A DNA stretch of 64,000 nucleotides from Ornithinibacillus salinisoli (GTDB taxonomy: Bacteria; Bacillota; Bacilli; Bacillales; Amphibacillaceae), in assembly GCF_042682545.1 (NCBI RefSeq), contig NZ_JBHUHQ010000020.1. One strand, written 5' to 3'. The position numbers and the translations under genes are program-made. Below, piece after piece: positions 52,150-61,618 of the stretch (the stretch's first letter is position 1; each line of letters starts with the position of its first letter). The notes beneath the pieces are model-generated. The model ran no database searches. It saw nothing but the letters and a program-made list of their open reading frames with translations, and was not told the origin of the DNA.

Positions 52150-53439
52150 ATGTCCTCAGTAGTAGTTGTTGGAACCCAATGGGGCGATGAAGGAAAAGGT
52201 AAAATTACCGACTTTTTATCGCAAAATGCCGAGGTTGTATCACGTTACCAAGGTGGAAATAATGCAGGACACACAATTAAGTTTGACGGAATTACATATA
52301 AGTTGCACTTAATACCTTCGGGGATATTTTTTGAAGATAAGATATGTGTATTAGGAAATGGCATGGTAATTGATCCAAAAGCGTTTGTAGAAGAAATTGC
52401 TTATTTACATGAGCGCAATGTATCGACGGATAATTTAAGAATAAGTAATCGAGCACACGTTATTTTACCTTACCATTTAAGACTAGATATTTTACAAGAA
52501 GAAGAAAAAGGGATTCATAAAATAGGAACGACAAAAAAAGGAATCGGACCTGCTTATATGGACAAAGCAGCTCGAAGCGGTATTCGAATTGCTGATTTGC
52601 TTGATAAAGAAACATTCCGTAGCAAGCTGGAACAGAATTTGAAAGAGAAAAATCGCTTATTTGAAAAAGTGTATGAAGTAGATCCAATTAATATCGAGGA
52701 TATTTTAGATGAGTACTATGAATATGGTCAGCAGTTAGCAAAATACGTATGTGACACATCCGTTGTGCTAAATGATGCGCTGGATGATGGACGCCGCGTG
52801 TTATTTGAAGGAGCACAGGGTGTTATGCTTGATATTGACCAGGGTACTTACCCATTTGTTACTTCATCCAACCCAATTGCTGGTGGAGTAACAATTGGTG
52901 CTGGAGTTGGACCAACTAAGATCAAACATGTTGTAGGTGTATCAAAAGCGTATACAACTCGAGTGGGAGATGGACCGTTCCCAACAGAGCTTCATGATGA
53001 GATAGGTGATCAAATTCGTGAGGTTGGTCGGGAATATGGCACAACAACTGGTAGACCACGTCGTGTAGGTTGGTTTGATAGCGTAGTCGTTCGTCATGCA
53101 AAACGCGTAAGTGGTATTACGGATTTATCGCTAAACTCGCTGGATGTATTAACGGGAATTGAAACATTAAAGATCTGTGTGGCGTACCGTTACAAAGGTG
53201 AATTGGTAAAAGAATTTCCGGCAAGTTTAGTTGCATTAGCAGAATGTGAGCCAGTATATGAAGAAATGCCAGGTTGGAGTGAAGATATAACAAATGTTAG
53301 GAATTTGCATGAACTTCCTGCAAATGCACGTCACTATCTGGAGCGAATTTCACAACTAACTGAAATTCCGTTATCAATCTTCTCTGTTGGACCAGATCGT
53401 TCGCAAACAAATGTCGTAAGAAGTGTATATAGCAACTAA
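52150..53439 (+). CDS. purA: Adenylosuccinate synthetase
   Basis: First step from IMP to AMP (GTP + Asp). 429 residues from ATG 52150 (TTGGAGGTGC upstream). GTP-binding QWGDEGKGK at about 10-18, IMP-binding NNAGHT, GPAYMDKAARSGIR and DQGTYPFVTSSN, C-terminal SVGPDRSQT. An upstream in-frame start at 52072 is not supported. Confidence 0.98.
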   Translation: MSSVVVVGTQWGDEGKGKITDFLSQNAEVVSRYQGGNNAGHTIKFDGITYKLHLIPSGIFFEDKICVLGNGMVIDPKAFVEEIAYLHERNVSTDNLRISNRAHVILPYHLRLDILQEEEKGIHKIGTTKKGIGPAYMDKAARSGIRIADLLDKETFRSKLEQNLKEKNRLFEKVYEVDPINIEDILDEYYEYGQQLAKYVCDTSVVLNDALDDGRRVLFEGAQGVMLDIDQGTYPFVTSSNPIAGGVTIGAGVGPTKIKHVVGVSKAYTTRVGDGPFPTELHDEIGDQIREVGREYGTTTGRPRRVGWFDSVVVRHAKRVSGITDLSLNSLDVLTGIETLKICVAYRYKGELVKEFPASLVALAECEPVYEEMPGWSEDITNVRNLHELPANARHYLERISQLTEIPLSIFSVGPDRSQTNVVRSVYSN

Positions 53440-53456
53440 ACATATTAATTTGGATA

Positions 53457-53497
53457 GAGATAGTACTTGGTAAAACAGGTGCTATCCTTTTTTTATA
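53457..53497 (+). terminator. Terminator after purA
   Basis: GATAGTACTTG-GTAAAA-CAGGTGCTATC (G-T pairs allowed) then CTTTTTTT. Confidence 0.8.
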
Positions 53498-53534
53498 GTC
53501 TAGGAAATTATAAAATTTAATACCTGTGGATACT

Positions 53535-53840
53535 TATTGGCAAGAACAGCCACGTCCAGCTCCAGCGCCCAGCGACTAGCGCAACTTCCCTCACCTCCGT
53601 ACGATAACAGTTCGACATAGTCGAACATCCTTAAACTGTAAGATTAAAGGAAGGCCGACTAAAACCGGGCTTTGCGCCCAACGTCGGCATACCCCTATGA
53701 AGGGGCATGTTTCCTTTATCTCCTGCGGGGACTGTTCAATTAAAACCGCCACTTTGCGTGGCAACATTGAACCACCAGCGTTACGCTGGCGCAGTTCGTA
53801 CGTCGCTAAACGGGCGCTTGCGCTTTTGTTCTTCTCAAAA
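53535..53840. repeat. Multi-hairpin GC-rich intergenic element
   Basis: About 300 bases of G+C-rich DNA in AT-rich surroundings, no open frame. A series of hairpins is visible: GTTCGAC-AT-AGTCGAAC (53613-53629); GCCGACT ... AACGTCGGC around GGGCTTTGCGCCC (53653-53690); ATGCCCCTTCATAGGGGTAT type pairing near 53690-53710; CGCCA...TGGCG pairs near 53747-53785. The outer arms AGCGCCCAGCGAC and GTCGCTAAACGGGCGCT are inverted copies. Beginning resembles 51674. Probably a multi-copy element of the Bacillaceae. Confidence 0.75.
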
Positions 53841-53894
53841 TCAAGTCAAAAGTAGATATATCATGAAATGATGTAGATAATTTGTATGACAATG

Positions 53895-53911
53895 TGTAAC
53901 AGTCTTGTAAA
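53895..53911 (+). promoter_or_regulatory. WalR-type binding site upstream of M23 gene
   Basis: TGTAAC-AGTCT-TGTAAA matches the WalR direct repeat TGTWAH-N5-TGTWAH at every position. It lies 245 bases before the endopeptidase gene, in AT-rich DNA (53841-54156) that has no other gene. WalR controls wall hydrolases in Firmicutes; regulation here is inferred. Confidence 0.65.
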
Positions 53912-54156
53912 ATTAATGTCATAATTTGGTTTAAAATAGGTATAAAATACTCTATTTCTACTAATTTTTATGGTAATTAAGTACGATATAGTAAAAAAAT
54001 GTAATTTATTATACAGTTTGTTTACATTGTAGGAAATACTGTTCCCTAAGATACGACATCTATGGTAGATTAATAGAGGTACAGAGAAAGTCTACTAAAG
54101 AAACTATTTGAAAATTTAAATATAATATTTTTTCATGGTAAGGGGGAATTACCATC

Positions 54157-55629
54157 GTGTTATTTCGAAAAAATAAAACAAAAACAACGAGTATGTTTAA
54201 ACGGATAGCTCTTGCAACGAGTATTGGTCTACTCTTTACATACGGAACGGTTTTTGCGGAAGATAGTGACGGTGTTGAAATAGTTCACCATGTATATCTT
54301 GATGGTGAATATATCGGTAAAATTAGCGATCCGAATATTGTAGAAGATATTGTAGAGGATAAATTAACTACTGGGGATGAATCATATTCCGATGATATAA
54401 CACTTACAATTGGAGAAGAAGTGTCTCTAGTTTCGGAAAAAGTGTTTAACCCAAATTTCAATAATACGGATGTAGCGAATGAATTAGAAGACCAGTTATC
54501 GATTAAAGCTGAATCCATTGAGCTTACTATCGGTGACAATGTTGTTGGATACTTTAATGACGAAGAAACTGCAAATCAAGTAATCCATAACTATAAAACG
54601 AAATATGTTGATGAAGATATACTAGAAAAAATTGAAGAATCTAAACAATCCGTTACGGAAAGTGATGAACCTGGTGTTGCAGATAAACCAAAAGAAATGA
54701 GCGATATTGCAATTGGTGAATCTATTATATTAGACGTAACATTATCAGAAGAAGTTTCACTTTCTAAGGAAAAAATAGACCCGGAAGAAATTTTATCTGT
54801 GAAGCAAGGTGTTAAGCTACTAGAAAAAGGTACGCTAGCAGAGAAAAAGCATGAAGTGCAAGAAGGCGAAGTATTAGGGAAAATTGCAAGTAACTATAAT
54901 TTAACCACAAAGAAGCTACTTGAGCTTAACCCAGAGCTTGACGAAGATTCTGTCATACAAATTGGACAAGAGATTAATGTCACCGATCTAAAACCCTTTG
55001 TTGATGTAGTTGTTTTAAAGCAAGAAAAGAAAGAAGAGACAATGAAGCATGAGACAGAAATAGTAAAGTCGGATGAATTGTACAAAGGGGAAGAAACTGT
55101 ACGTCAAAAAGGTTCTGATGGTAAAAAAGAAGTTCATTACGCATTAGAAATAAGAAATGGAAAAACATCCGATCGTGAAATTTTGGATGAAAAAGTAACC
55201 AAAGACCCTGTTAATAAGGTAATTGTAAAAGGTACGAAAGTTATTCCTTCAAGAGGTACGGGAGTATTAAGCTGGCCAACAGTAGGTGGATATGTATCTA
55301 GTCATGTTGGACAACGCTGGGGAAGAATGCATAAGGGTATTGATATAGCTAGACCGAGCAACCGATCTATTCTAGCCGCTGATAATGGCGTAGTTGTGGA
55401 AGCAGGTTATTCTAGTGGATTTGGAAATAAAATAGTAATCAATCACAACAACGGAATGAAAACAATTTATGCCCATCTATCTTCTATAGATGTTAATGTT
55501 GGACAAACTGTCGAAAAAGGAAAAAAAATAGGTGTAATGGGATCTACAGGTAATTCCACTGGAGTTCACTTACATTTTGAAGTTTACCAAGATGGTGTTT
55601 TACAAAATCCATTAGATCATTTAAATTAA
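54157..55629 (+). CDS. Peptidoglycan endopeptidase: LysM, G5 and M23 domains
   Basis: 490 residues, GTG start after AAGGGGGAAT. Signal-like helix at about 14-34 (RIALATSIGLLFTYGTVFA). Two homologous N-terminal domains with LDGEYIGKI and DNVVGYF (about 45-200); LysM at about 228-272 (VQEGEVLGKIASNYN); G5 at about 275-350; M23 at about 370-490 with HKGID, and HLHFEVY zinc ligands. Cleaves peptide cross-links. Placed directly upstream of walRK and under a WalR-type box. Confidence 0.9.
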   Translation: MLFRKNKTKTTSMFKRIALATSIGLLFTYGTVFAEDSDGVEIVHHVYLDGEYIGKISDPNIVEDIVEDKLTTGDESYSDDITLTIGEEVSLVSEKVFNPNFNNTDVANELEDQLSIKAESIELTIGDNVVGYFNDEETANQVIHNYKTKYVDEDILEKIEESKQSVTESDEPGVADKPKEMSDIAIGESIILDVTLSEEVSLSKEKIDPEEILSVKQGVKLLEKGTLAEKKHEVQEGEVLGKIASNYNLTTKKLLELNPELDEDSVIQIGQEINVTDLKPFVDVVVLKQEKKEETMKHETEIVKSDELYKGEETVRQKGSDGKKEVHYALEIRNGKTSDREILDEKVTKDPVNKVIVKGTKVIPSRGTGVLSWPTVGGYVSSHVGQRWGRMHKGIDIARPSNRSILAADNGVVVEAGYSSGFGNKIVINHNNGMKTIYAHLSSIDVNVGQTVEKGKKIGVMGSTGNSTGVHLHFEVYQDGVLQNPLDHLN

Positions 55630-55635
55630 ATAGCT

Positions 55636-55674
55636 AACAGGCTAGCTCAAGTGAATGAGCTAGCCTGTTTTACT
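55636..55674 (+). terminator. Terminator after the M23 gene
   Basis: AACAGGCTAGCTCA-AGTGAA-TGAGCTAGCCTGTTTT: 14-bp stem with short T-run. Beyond it 55675-55912 (AT-rich, 240 bases) must hold the wal promoter. Confidence 0.88.
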
Positions 55675-55912
55675 TCATAATATGTATCACAGAATAACAA
55701 AAATTAATCGATGTAGTTTAATCCTATTCACACGATGGAAGGAGACGTCGTAAGTATGCAGATGAATGGAATTACGACCAAAACATGATACTTCTTTGTC
55801 TGCAAGGAAAGACATTTAATCAAAAGTAAGTTAAAATAGGTAGTATACGACGATGCGAAACTAACGTTTTTTAAAATATATGATGTAAATTAAAATAAAG
55901 GGAAGTGGAACA

Positions 55913-56617
55913 ATGCCACAGAAAATTTTAGTTGTTGATGATGAACAACCAATTGCGGACATTTTGAAATTTAATTTAGAAAAAGAAGGCTATGAAGTAG
56001 TATGTGCATATGAGGGTGATGAGGCAATAAGTCTAGCTGGAGCAGAATCACCGGATTTAGTATTATTGGACATCATGCTTCCAAATAAAGATGGATATGA
56101 GGTATGCCGTGAGATTCGAAAAACACAAACGATGCCGATTATCATGTTAACGGCCAAAGACTCAGAAATTGACAAAGTACTTGGGTTAGAACTTGGTGCA
56201 GATGATTATGTAACGAAACCGTTTAGCAACCGAGAATTGATTGCACGTGTAAAAGCTAACTTACGAAGACTGCAGCAAGTCCCAGAGGATTCGACAAGAG
56301 AGTCAAAAGATATTAGTATTGGATCCCTTGTAATACACCCAGATGCTTACACCGTAACAAGAGATGGTGCACAAATCGAATTAACACATCGTGAATTCGA
56401 ATTGCTACATTATTTAGCTCGACATATTGGACAAGTGATGACACGAGAGCATTTGCTAGAAACCGTATGGGGTTATGATTACTTTGGTGATGTGAGAACA
56501 GTGGATGTGACTGTAAGAAGACTTCGTGAAAAAATAGAGGAGAGTCCAAGTAACCCGATGTGGATCGTCACCCGTCGAGGTGTTGGGTATTATTTACGTA
56601 ATCCTGAGCAGGAGTAG
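55913..56617 (+). CDS. walR: Response regulator WalR
   Basis: Essential OmpR-type regulator of cell-wall metabolism. 234 residues; phospho-acceptor Asp53 (LVLLDIMLP), Lys in VTKPFS; winged helix DNA-binding domain with LTHREFELLHYLA and RTVDVTVRRLREKIE. RBS AAGGGAAGTGG. First of six genes of one operon: 5 bases to walK. Confidence 0.97.
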   Translation: MPQKILVVDDEQPIADILKFNLEKEGYEVVCAYEGDEAISLAGAESPDLVLLDIMLPNKDGYEVCREIRKTQTMPIIMLTAKDSEIDKVLGLELGADDYVTKPFSNRELIARVKANLRRLQQVPEDSTRESKDISIGSLVIHPDAYTVTRDGAQIELTHREFELLHYLARHIGQVMTREHLLETVWGYDYFGDVRTVDVTVRRLREKIEESPSNPMWIVTRRGVGYYLRNPEQE

Positions 56618-56622
56618 TTACT

Positions 56623-58455
56623 ATGCATAAAGTTGGTTTTTTTCGTTCCATACAATTAAAGTTTATTATTATTTACATTTTACTATTGCTTGTGGCTGTA
56701 CAAGTGATCGGTTCTTATTTTGGGACAGAATTAGCTTCAAAATTGCGTAATAACCATATTGAAACCATCGATAACCGCATTGATGTATTAAGTATCTATT
56801 TAGGAGAAGTCTTTAACAAGGAACGTACGGGTGAAGAAGGTGAACCTACACTTCAAGAGGATGTACAAGGTACAATTAGGGATATTGAGACAGATAGTAA
56901 TTGGAATGTTCTCGTTGTTAATAATCAAAGTAGCGTATTAGGGACAAATGACTACACCCAGGAAGACGATATCGGTAAAAAAACATTCAAAGAATTTATC
57001 CAGAAGACTTTAGTTGTTGAAGATGTGCAATCAGACAGCTTCATAGATCCAGAAACAGATAATAGAATGTATGTAAAAGCAGTGCCAATAATGAACGAAT
57101 CTGAAGATGTGCTGGGTGTTATTTATGTAGAGTCTTCTTTAGAAAAAGTTTACGATCAACTGGAAAGTATAAACGTGATATTTCTAAGAGGATCAACTTT
57201 AGCCATTTTAATTTCTGCCTTTATCGGTATTTTAGTTGCAAGAACTATTACAAGACCAATTAAAGAAATGCGGGAACAAGCGCAAACAATGGCAAGAGGA
57301 GATTTCTCTCAAAAAGTTAATGTTTATGGACAAGATGAAATTGGACAGCTTGCAGTGACTTTTAACGATTTGAATGATCGGTTAAGACTATCCTATGCTA
57401 AAACAGAAGAAGAAACACGTAAGCTTAATTCGGTATTGGAAAATATGTCGGACGGTGTTATAGCTACCGATAAAACAGGTGCTGTCACCTTAATGAATGA
57501 AGCGGCAGGGAAGTTAATTGGACAAAACCCCGAGGATAGTCAAGGTAAGTTTCTACTTGATGTATTAAATTTGGATGAGAAAGTTGTAGATATAACAGAT
57601 CTACAAGATAGTGGAACAATGATTATTGATTTTAGTGAAGATGATAGTATTTTTATGATTCGAGCTAATTTTTCAACGGTTACTGATGAAGAGGATGAGA
57701 TTTCAGGTTTTATTACGGTTATTAGTGATGTAACCGAACAGGAAAAGCTAGAACAGGATCGTCGTGAATTTGTTTCAGATGTCTCCCATGAATTACGTAC
57801 TCCACTAACAACGATGCGTAGTTATATTGAAGCCTTAACAGATGGCGCATGGGAAAATAAAGAAATTGCTCCTAAATTTTTAGAAGTAACACAAAACGAA
57901 ACAGAACGAATGATACGAATGGTTAATGACTTATTACAGCTTTCCCGAATGGATACGAAAGATTATACATTACAAAGAGAGCGAACGGACTTCATAACGT
58001 ATTTTCATCATATAATTGATCGTTTTGAAATGAACATACCAGAACGGATTACCCTTCAAAGAGAATTGCCAAAAGAAAGGCTGTATGTCTTAATTGATCA
58101 AGATAAAATAACACAAGTATTAGATAATATCATTTCCAATGCTATTAAATATTCACCTGAGGGTGGAAAAATTACATTGAAGGTTATTAGACAAAAATAT
58201 CAAATTCTTGTAGCTATAGAAGATCAAGGGATGGGAATCGCATACGATAAGCTTGATAAAATATTTGAACGATTCTACAGAGCTGATAAAGCAAGAACGA
58301 GAAAATTTGGTGGAACGGGGTTAGGTTTAGCAATTTCCAAAGAGTTGGTAGAAGCACACCATGGTAGAATTTGGGCGAAAAGTAAAGAGGGTAAAGGTAC
58401 CATGATTCTCTTTACACTCCCGCTGATAGGTAAGAAGCGGAGGGTTACTCGATGA
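56623..58455 (+). CDS. walK: Sensor histidine kinase WalK
   Basis: 610 residues. TM helices at about 12-32 and 184-206 flank an extracellular Cache-like domain; HAMP 207-258; PAS 265-370; phospho-acceptor His389 (DVSHELRTPLTTM); ATPase N box NIISNAIKYS, G1 DQGMGI and GGTGLGLAIS. Senses wall status at the division site. Overlaps walH by 4 bases. Confidence 0.97.
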   Translation: MHKVGFFRSIQLKFIIIYILLLLVAVQVIGSYFGTELASKLRNNHIETIDNRIDVLSIYLGEVFNKERTGEEGEPTLQEDVQGTIRDIETDSNWNVLVVNNQSSVLGTNDYTQEDDIGKKTFKEFIQKTLVVEDVQSDSFIDPETDNRMYVKAVPIMNESEDVLGVIYVESSLEKVYDQLESINVIFLRGSTLAILISAFIGILVARTITRPIKEMREQAQTMARGDFSQKVNVYGQDEIGQLAVTFNDLNDRLRLSYAKTEEETRKLNSVLENMSDGVIATDKTGAVTLMNEAAGKLIGQNPEDSQGKFLLDVLNLDEKVVDITDLQDSGTMIIDFSEDDSIFMIRANFSTVTDEEDEISGFITVISDVTEQEKLEQDRREFVSDVSHELRTPLTTMRSYIEALTDGAWENKEIAPKFLEVTQNETERMIRMVNDLLQLSRMDTKDYTLQRERTDFITYFHHIIDRFEMNIPERITLQRELPKERLYVLIDQDKITQVLDNIISNAIKYSPEGGKITLKVIRQKYQILVAIEDQGMGIAYDKLDKIFERFYRADKARTRKFGGTGLGLAISKELVEAHHGRIWAKSKEGKGTMILFTLPLIGKKRRVTR

Positions 58456-59759
58456 ATTTTGAAACTGTAAAAACCTATATATTGTATATTTTAGTTGGAA
58501 TAAGCTTAATTCTAACGTTTAGTTTATGGAACTATCAACCAATAGATGATCCACTTGATAATAATGAGCCTTTATTAGATGAAAATGAATTTAGCTTGGG
58601 TGGAAAAGAACATTCCAAAAAGGAATTGATAACACCGAGTAACATTATATTTGAAAAAAATAATTATTACTACGGGTTTAAAGATCCATTAGATACACAA
58701 TCACTTTACCGTGAAATGCAATCCTGGAATTTAAACGATATTAGAGAAACCGAAGCAAATGGCCGACCAAATGATAATAATCTAGTTGAAATAAAATATC
58801 CCTTACCACTACCTGTGAGTATCCTACCTAGTTTATTTTCAGTTGATATCGAAGAAGAAAGATTGCCCGAATGGTCCTTTCAGCAGGTTTATATCACATT
58901 TGAAAGTAATCAGATGTTAACGATTCAATTTATATCAATAGATGGTCGTGATCAAGTCAAATTCAATGTCACAAATGCTGAAAAGTATGATTTACTTTGG
59001 GACTATTTGGTGAATTTTAATGGACTTGTGGAATATATGGTATTTGAGGATTCTGAGAATCCGATTTATATACCATATAATGAAGTAACTTTAGCAAGAC
59101 AAAAACTTGGATTTGATACGGTAGATCCACTATTATTAGTTAATGCCTTATTTACGAGTCCAGATGAAGTTGTAAAAAATCCGTCTAGAGATAATGGAGA
59201 TTATTATCAAGATGGTGTACGGACAATGCGAGTTTCCCAGGATGAAATAAGTATGGAATATACAAATCCACAACAATCAAGCTATGATCCGGTAACGGCG
59301 GATCAATTAATTGATAAAAGTATTACTAGAATTAATGAATTTAAAGGCTGGATTAACAATTTTCAAGTGGATTCAATTGATACATTAGAGAACACCATAC
59401 GTTATCAAATGTTTTTTAGGGGTTACCCAATATATGAAACGAGTATGTTAAATATTATTGAACAGCAATGGCGTAATAATTCGCTTTTTCAATATAGTAG
59501 TCCGTTATTTTACATTACCAGTTCCTTTGAGGAAGAAAATGTTCAGCTAGATTCAGGAAGAGATATTAGTTATGCGATTAAATCAGAATATGATCTGGAA
59601 AAAGTACAAGATATCCGGGTGGGCTACAGTATTGAGAATATAGATAGTTTTAGTTCTTTAAATTCTTTAAAGTTAGTGCCTTCATGGTATCTAAAATATA
59701 ATGGATATTGGCAAAAAATTAGTGTGGAAGAAATAAACTTTAATAAAGGAGTGAGCTGA
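58452..59759 (+). CDS. walH: WalK regulator WalH (YycH)
   Basis: 435 residues: one N-terminal helix (about 9-28) and an extracellular domain. In B. subtilis YycH and YycI form a complex that holds WalK in check. Identification by order, size and membrane layout; the sequence is not strongly conserved in this family. ATGA overlap with walK. Confidence 0.9.
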   Translation: MNFETVKTYILYILVGISLILTFSLWNYQPIDDPLDNNEPLLDENEFSLGGKEHSKKELITPSNIIFEKNNYYYGFKDPLDTQSLYREMQSWNLNDIRETEANGRPNDNNLVEIKYPLPLPVSILPSLFSVDIEEERLPEWSFQQVYITFESNQMLTIQFISIDGRDQVKFNVTNAEKYDLLWDYLVNFNGLVEYMVFEDSENPIYIPYNEVTLARQKLGFDTVDPLLLVNALFTSPDEVVKNPSRDNGDYYQDGVRTMRVSQDEISMEYTNPQQSSYDPVTADQLIDKSITRINEFKGWINNFQVDSIDTLENTIRYQMFFRGYPIYETSMLNIIEQQWRNNSLFQYSSPLFYITSSFEEENVQLDSGRDISYAIKSEYDLEKVQDIRVGYSIENIDSFSSLNSLKLVPSWYLKYNGYWQKISVEEINFNKGVS

Positions 59760-59761
59760 GG

Positions 59762-60688
59762 ATGCAATGGGGCCAAATTAAAACATTATTTATCCTCTGC
59801 TTCTTACTTCTTGATATTTACTTATTAGTCCTATTTCTTGAAAAAGAACAAGAAGCGGATCGGCCATTTTTAAATAATCCAGATTTATCAATTGAGGAGA
59901 CTTTGGAACAAGAAAAAATAGGCATACCTGATGAATTACCGGAAGAACTGCCTGATGAAGCATTTATTCAAGCTAATCAAAAGCATTTTACAGATGAAGA
60001 ACTGGATCGTATTACGAGTTTAGAAAATCAGAAAGTTACCAACGTAAATAAGAATATGATTGTTTCTATATTTGAAGAACCAATTACATTACCAGAGAAA
60101 TCATCAGAAGAAGCGATTGAGCAGCTGGTAAAAAGTAATATATTGTTTCCAGAGGAGTTCAGTTTTGAGTACTGGGATACAGATACGAATATACTCGTTT
60201 TTTTTCAACGAAAAAACGAACGAGCCATTTATTTTAATCAAAATGCACTACTACTTGTTTATCTAAATGATGACAATGAATTCGTTGCATATACACAATC
60301 CATGTTAGGTGAACCGGAATCAAATAATGACAAAAAGTCATTAATTAGTCCAATACTTGCTATTGATACATTATATGAAGAAAATCAATTGTTTTCGGGA
60401 CAAGCCGTTACAGATATGGATATAGGTTATTACACGATGTTCCCATTAGATAATGGCACTCAAGTATTTGTACCTACGTGGAAATTGACTGTAGATGAAG
60501 AAAGAGATCTCTTTGTAAACGCAACAGAGCGATTGGTCTACCCGAACAATGAAGGCTTCATCGAAGAAGCAATTAATCGAAATCTAGAACGAGTCCGTTT
60601 AATAAAAGATCAACCAGACCTAAAAGAAGAAATGGTAAACATACTGCTCGAGAAGTATGAAGTAATAAATCGGAGTGAAGAGGAATGA
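59762..60688 (+). CDS. walI: WalK regulator WalI (YycI)
   Basis: 308 residues, N-terminal helix (about 5-27) followed by an acidic extracellular region. Partner of WalH, with which it shares overall plan. MQWGQIKTLFILCFLLLDIYL is typical of YycI. 2 bases after walH and overlapping walJ by 4. Confidence 0.92.
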   Translation: MQWGQIKTLFILCFLLLDIYLLVLFLEKEQEADRPFLNNPDLSIEETLEQEKIGIPDELPEELPDEAFIQANQKHFTDEELDRITSLENQKVTNVNKNMIVSIFEEPITLPEKSSEEAIEQLVKSNILFPEEFSFEYWDTDTNILVFFQRKNERAIYFNQNALLLVYLNDDNEFVAYTQSMLGEPESNNDKKSLISPILAIDTLYEENQLFSGQAVTDMDIGYYTMFPLDNGTQVFVPTWKLTVDEERDLFVNATERLVYPNNEGFIEEAINRNLERVRLIKDQPDLKEEMVNILLEKYEVINRSEEE

Positions 60689-61470
60689 CATTACGTTTTA
60701 GTGTATTGGCATCAGGAAGTTCAGGAAATGCCTTTTATGTTGAATCGGATCAAGAGAAAATTTTAGTTGATGCGGGATTAAGTGGGAAGCAATTGGATCG
60801 ACTCTTTCATGATGTTGATGTCGATCCATCCGCATTATCAGGAATATTAGTTACACATGAGCATAGTGACCATATAAAAGGACTAGGTATTATTGCAAGA
60901 AAATATAACCTTCCTATTTATGCAAATGAAAGAACATGGCGTGCAATGGATCGTTCCTTGGGCAAGCTAACGGTAGATCAGAAGTTTTACTTTGGAATGG
61001 AAGAAGTAAAAACCTTTGGTGACTTGGAAATTGAATCCTTTGGCGTGTCGCATGATGCTGCAGAACCAATGTTTTATGTGTTTCGCCATGATGGGAAAAA
61101 AGTGGCCCTCGTAACAGACTTAGGATATGTATCAGAACGAATCAAGAAGACGGTTGAAGACGCAGATGCCTATATTTTTGAAGCGAATCATGATGTGGAA
61201 ATGCTCCGAATGGGACGTTATCCGTGGAATGTAAAACGACGTATATTAGGAGATTCTGGTCACGTATCCAATGAGGATTGTGGCTTGGCATTAGCTGATA
61301 TAATCGGCAATCGGACAAAACGCATTTATTTAGCCCATTTAAGCCAAGACAATAACATGAAAGACTTAGCACGAATGTCTGTGGATAGTGTACTCCAAGA
61401 ACGAGGCATAACATTAGACCTATATGACACAGACCCTAACTCACCCACACCAATGTATGAAGTTGGCTAG
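60685..61470 (+). CDS. walJ: Metallo-beta-lactamase fold exonuclease WalJ (YycJ)
   Basis: 261 residues; metal motif THEHSDHIKG with His58, His60, Asp62, His63, and later DLGYVS and ANHDVEML. YycJ is a double-strand DNA exonuclease linked to mismatch repair in B. anthracis, carried in the wal operon for unclear reasons. Cytosolic. Confidence 0.95.
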   Translation: MTLRFSVLASGSSGNAFYVESDQEKILVDAGLSGKQLDRLFHDVDVDPSALSGILVTHEHSDHIKGLGIIARKYNLPIYANERTWRAMDRSLGKLTVDQKFYFGMEEVKTFGDLEIESFGVSHDAAEPMFYVFRHDGKKVALVTDLGYVSERIKKTVEDADAYIFEANHDVEMLRMGRYPWNVKRRILGDSGHVSNEDCGLALADIIGNRTKRIYLAHLSQDNNMKDLARMSVDSVLQERGITLDLYDTDPNSPTPMYEVG

Positions 61471-61477
61471 GTGGGTT

Positions 61478-61502
61478 GAGGGGTCAGACCCCTCGTCCCA
61501 CA
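61478..61502. repeat. Palindrome GAGGGGTCAGACCCCTC plus CGTCCCAC, copy 1
   Basis: 17-base palindrome after walJ (61478-61494) followed by GTCCCAC. The 15 bases GACCCCTCGTCCCAC recur after htrA (62844-62858). Between walJ and htrA nothing else is seen. Confidence 0.7.
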
Positions 61503-61618
61503 AGAACCAAACCTTTCCAATGTTTAATATATTTACGATAGCGGAATACTATTTATTATAGAAATGCTGATTTGAAAGTACGTACACCAGTTACGTGCTT
61601 TTTACTTAGCAAAAGGGG

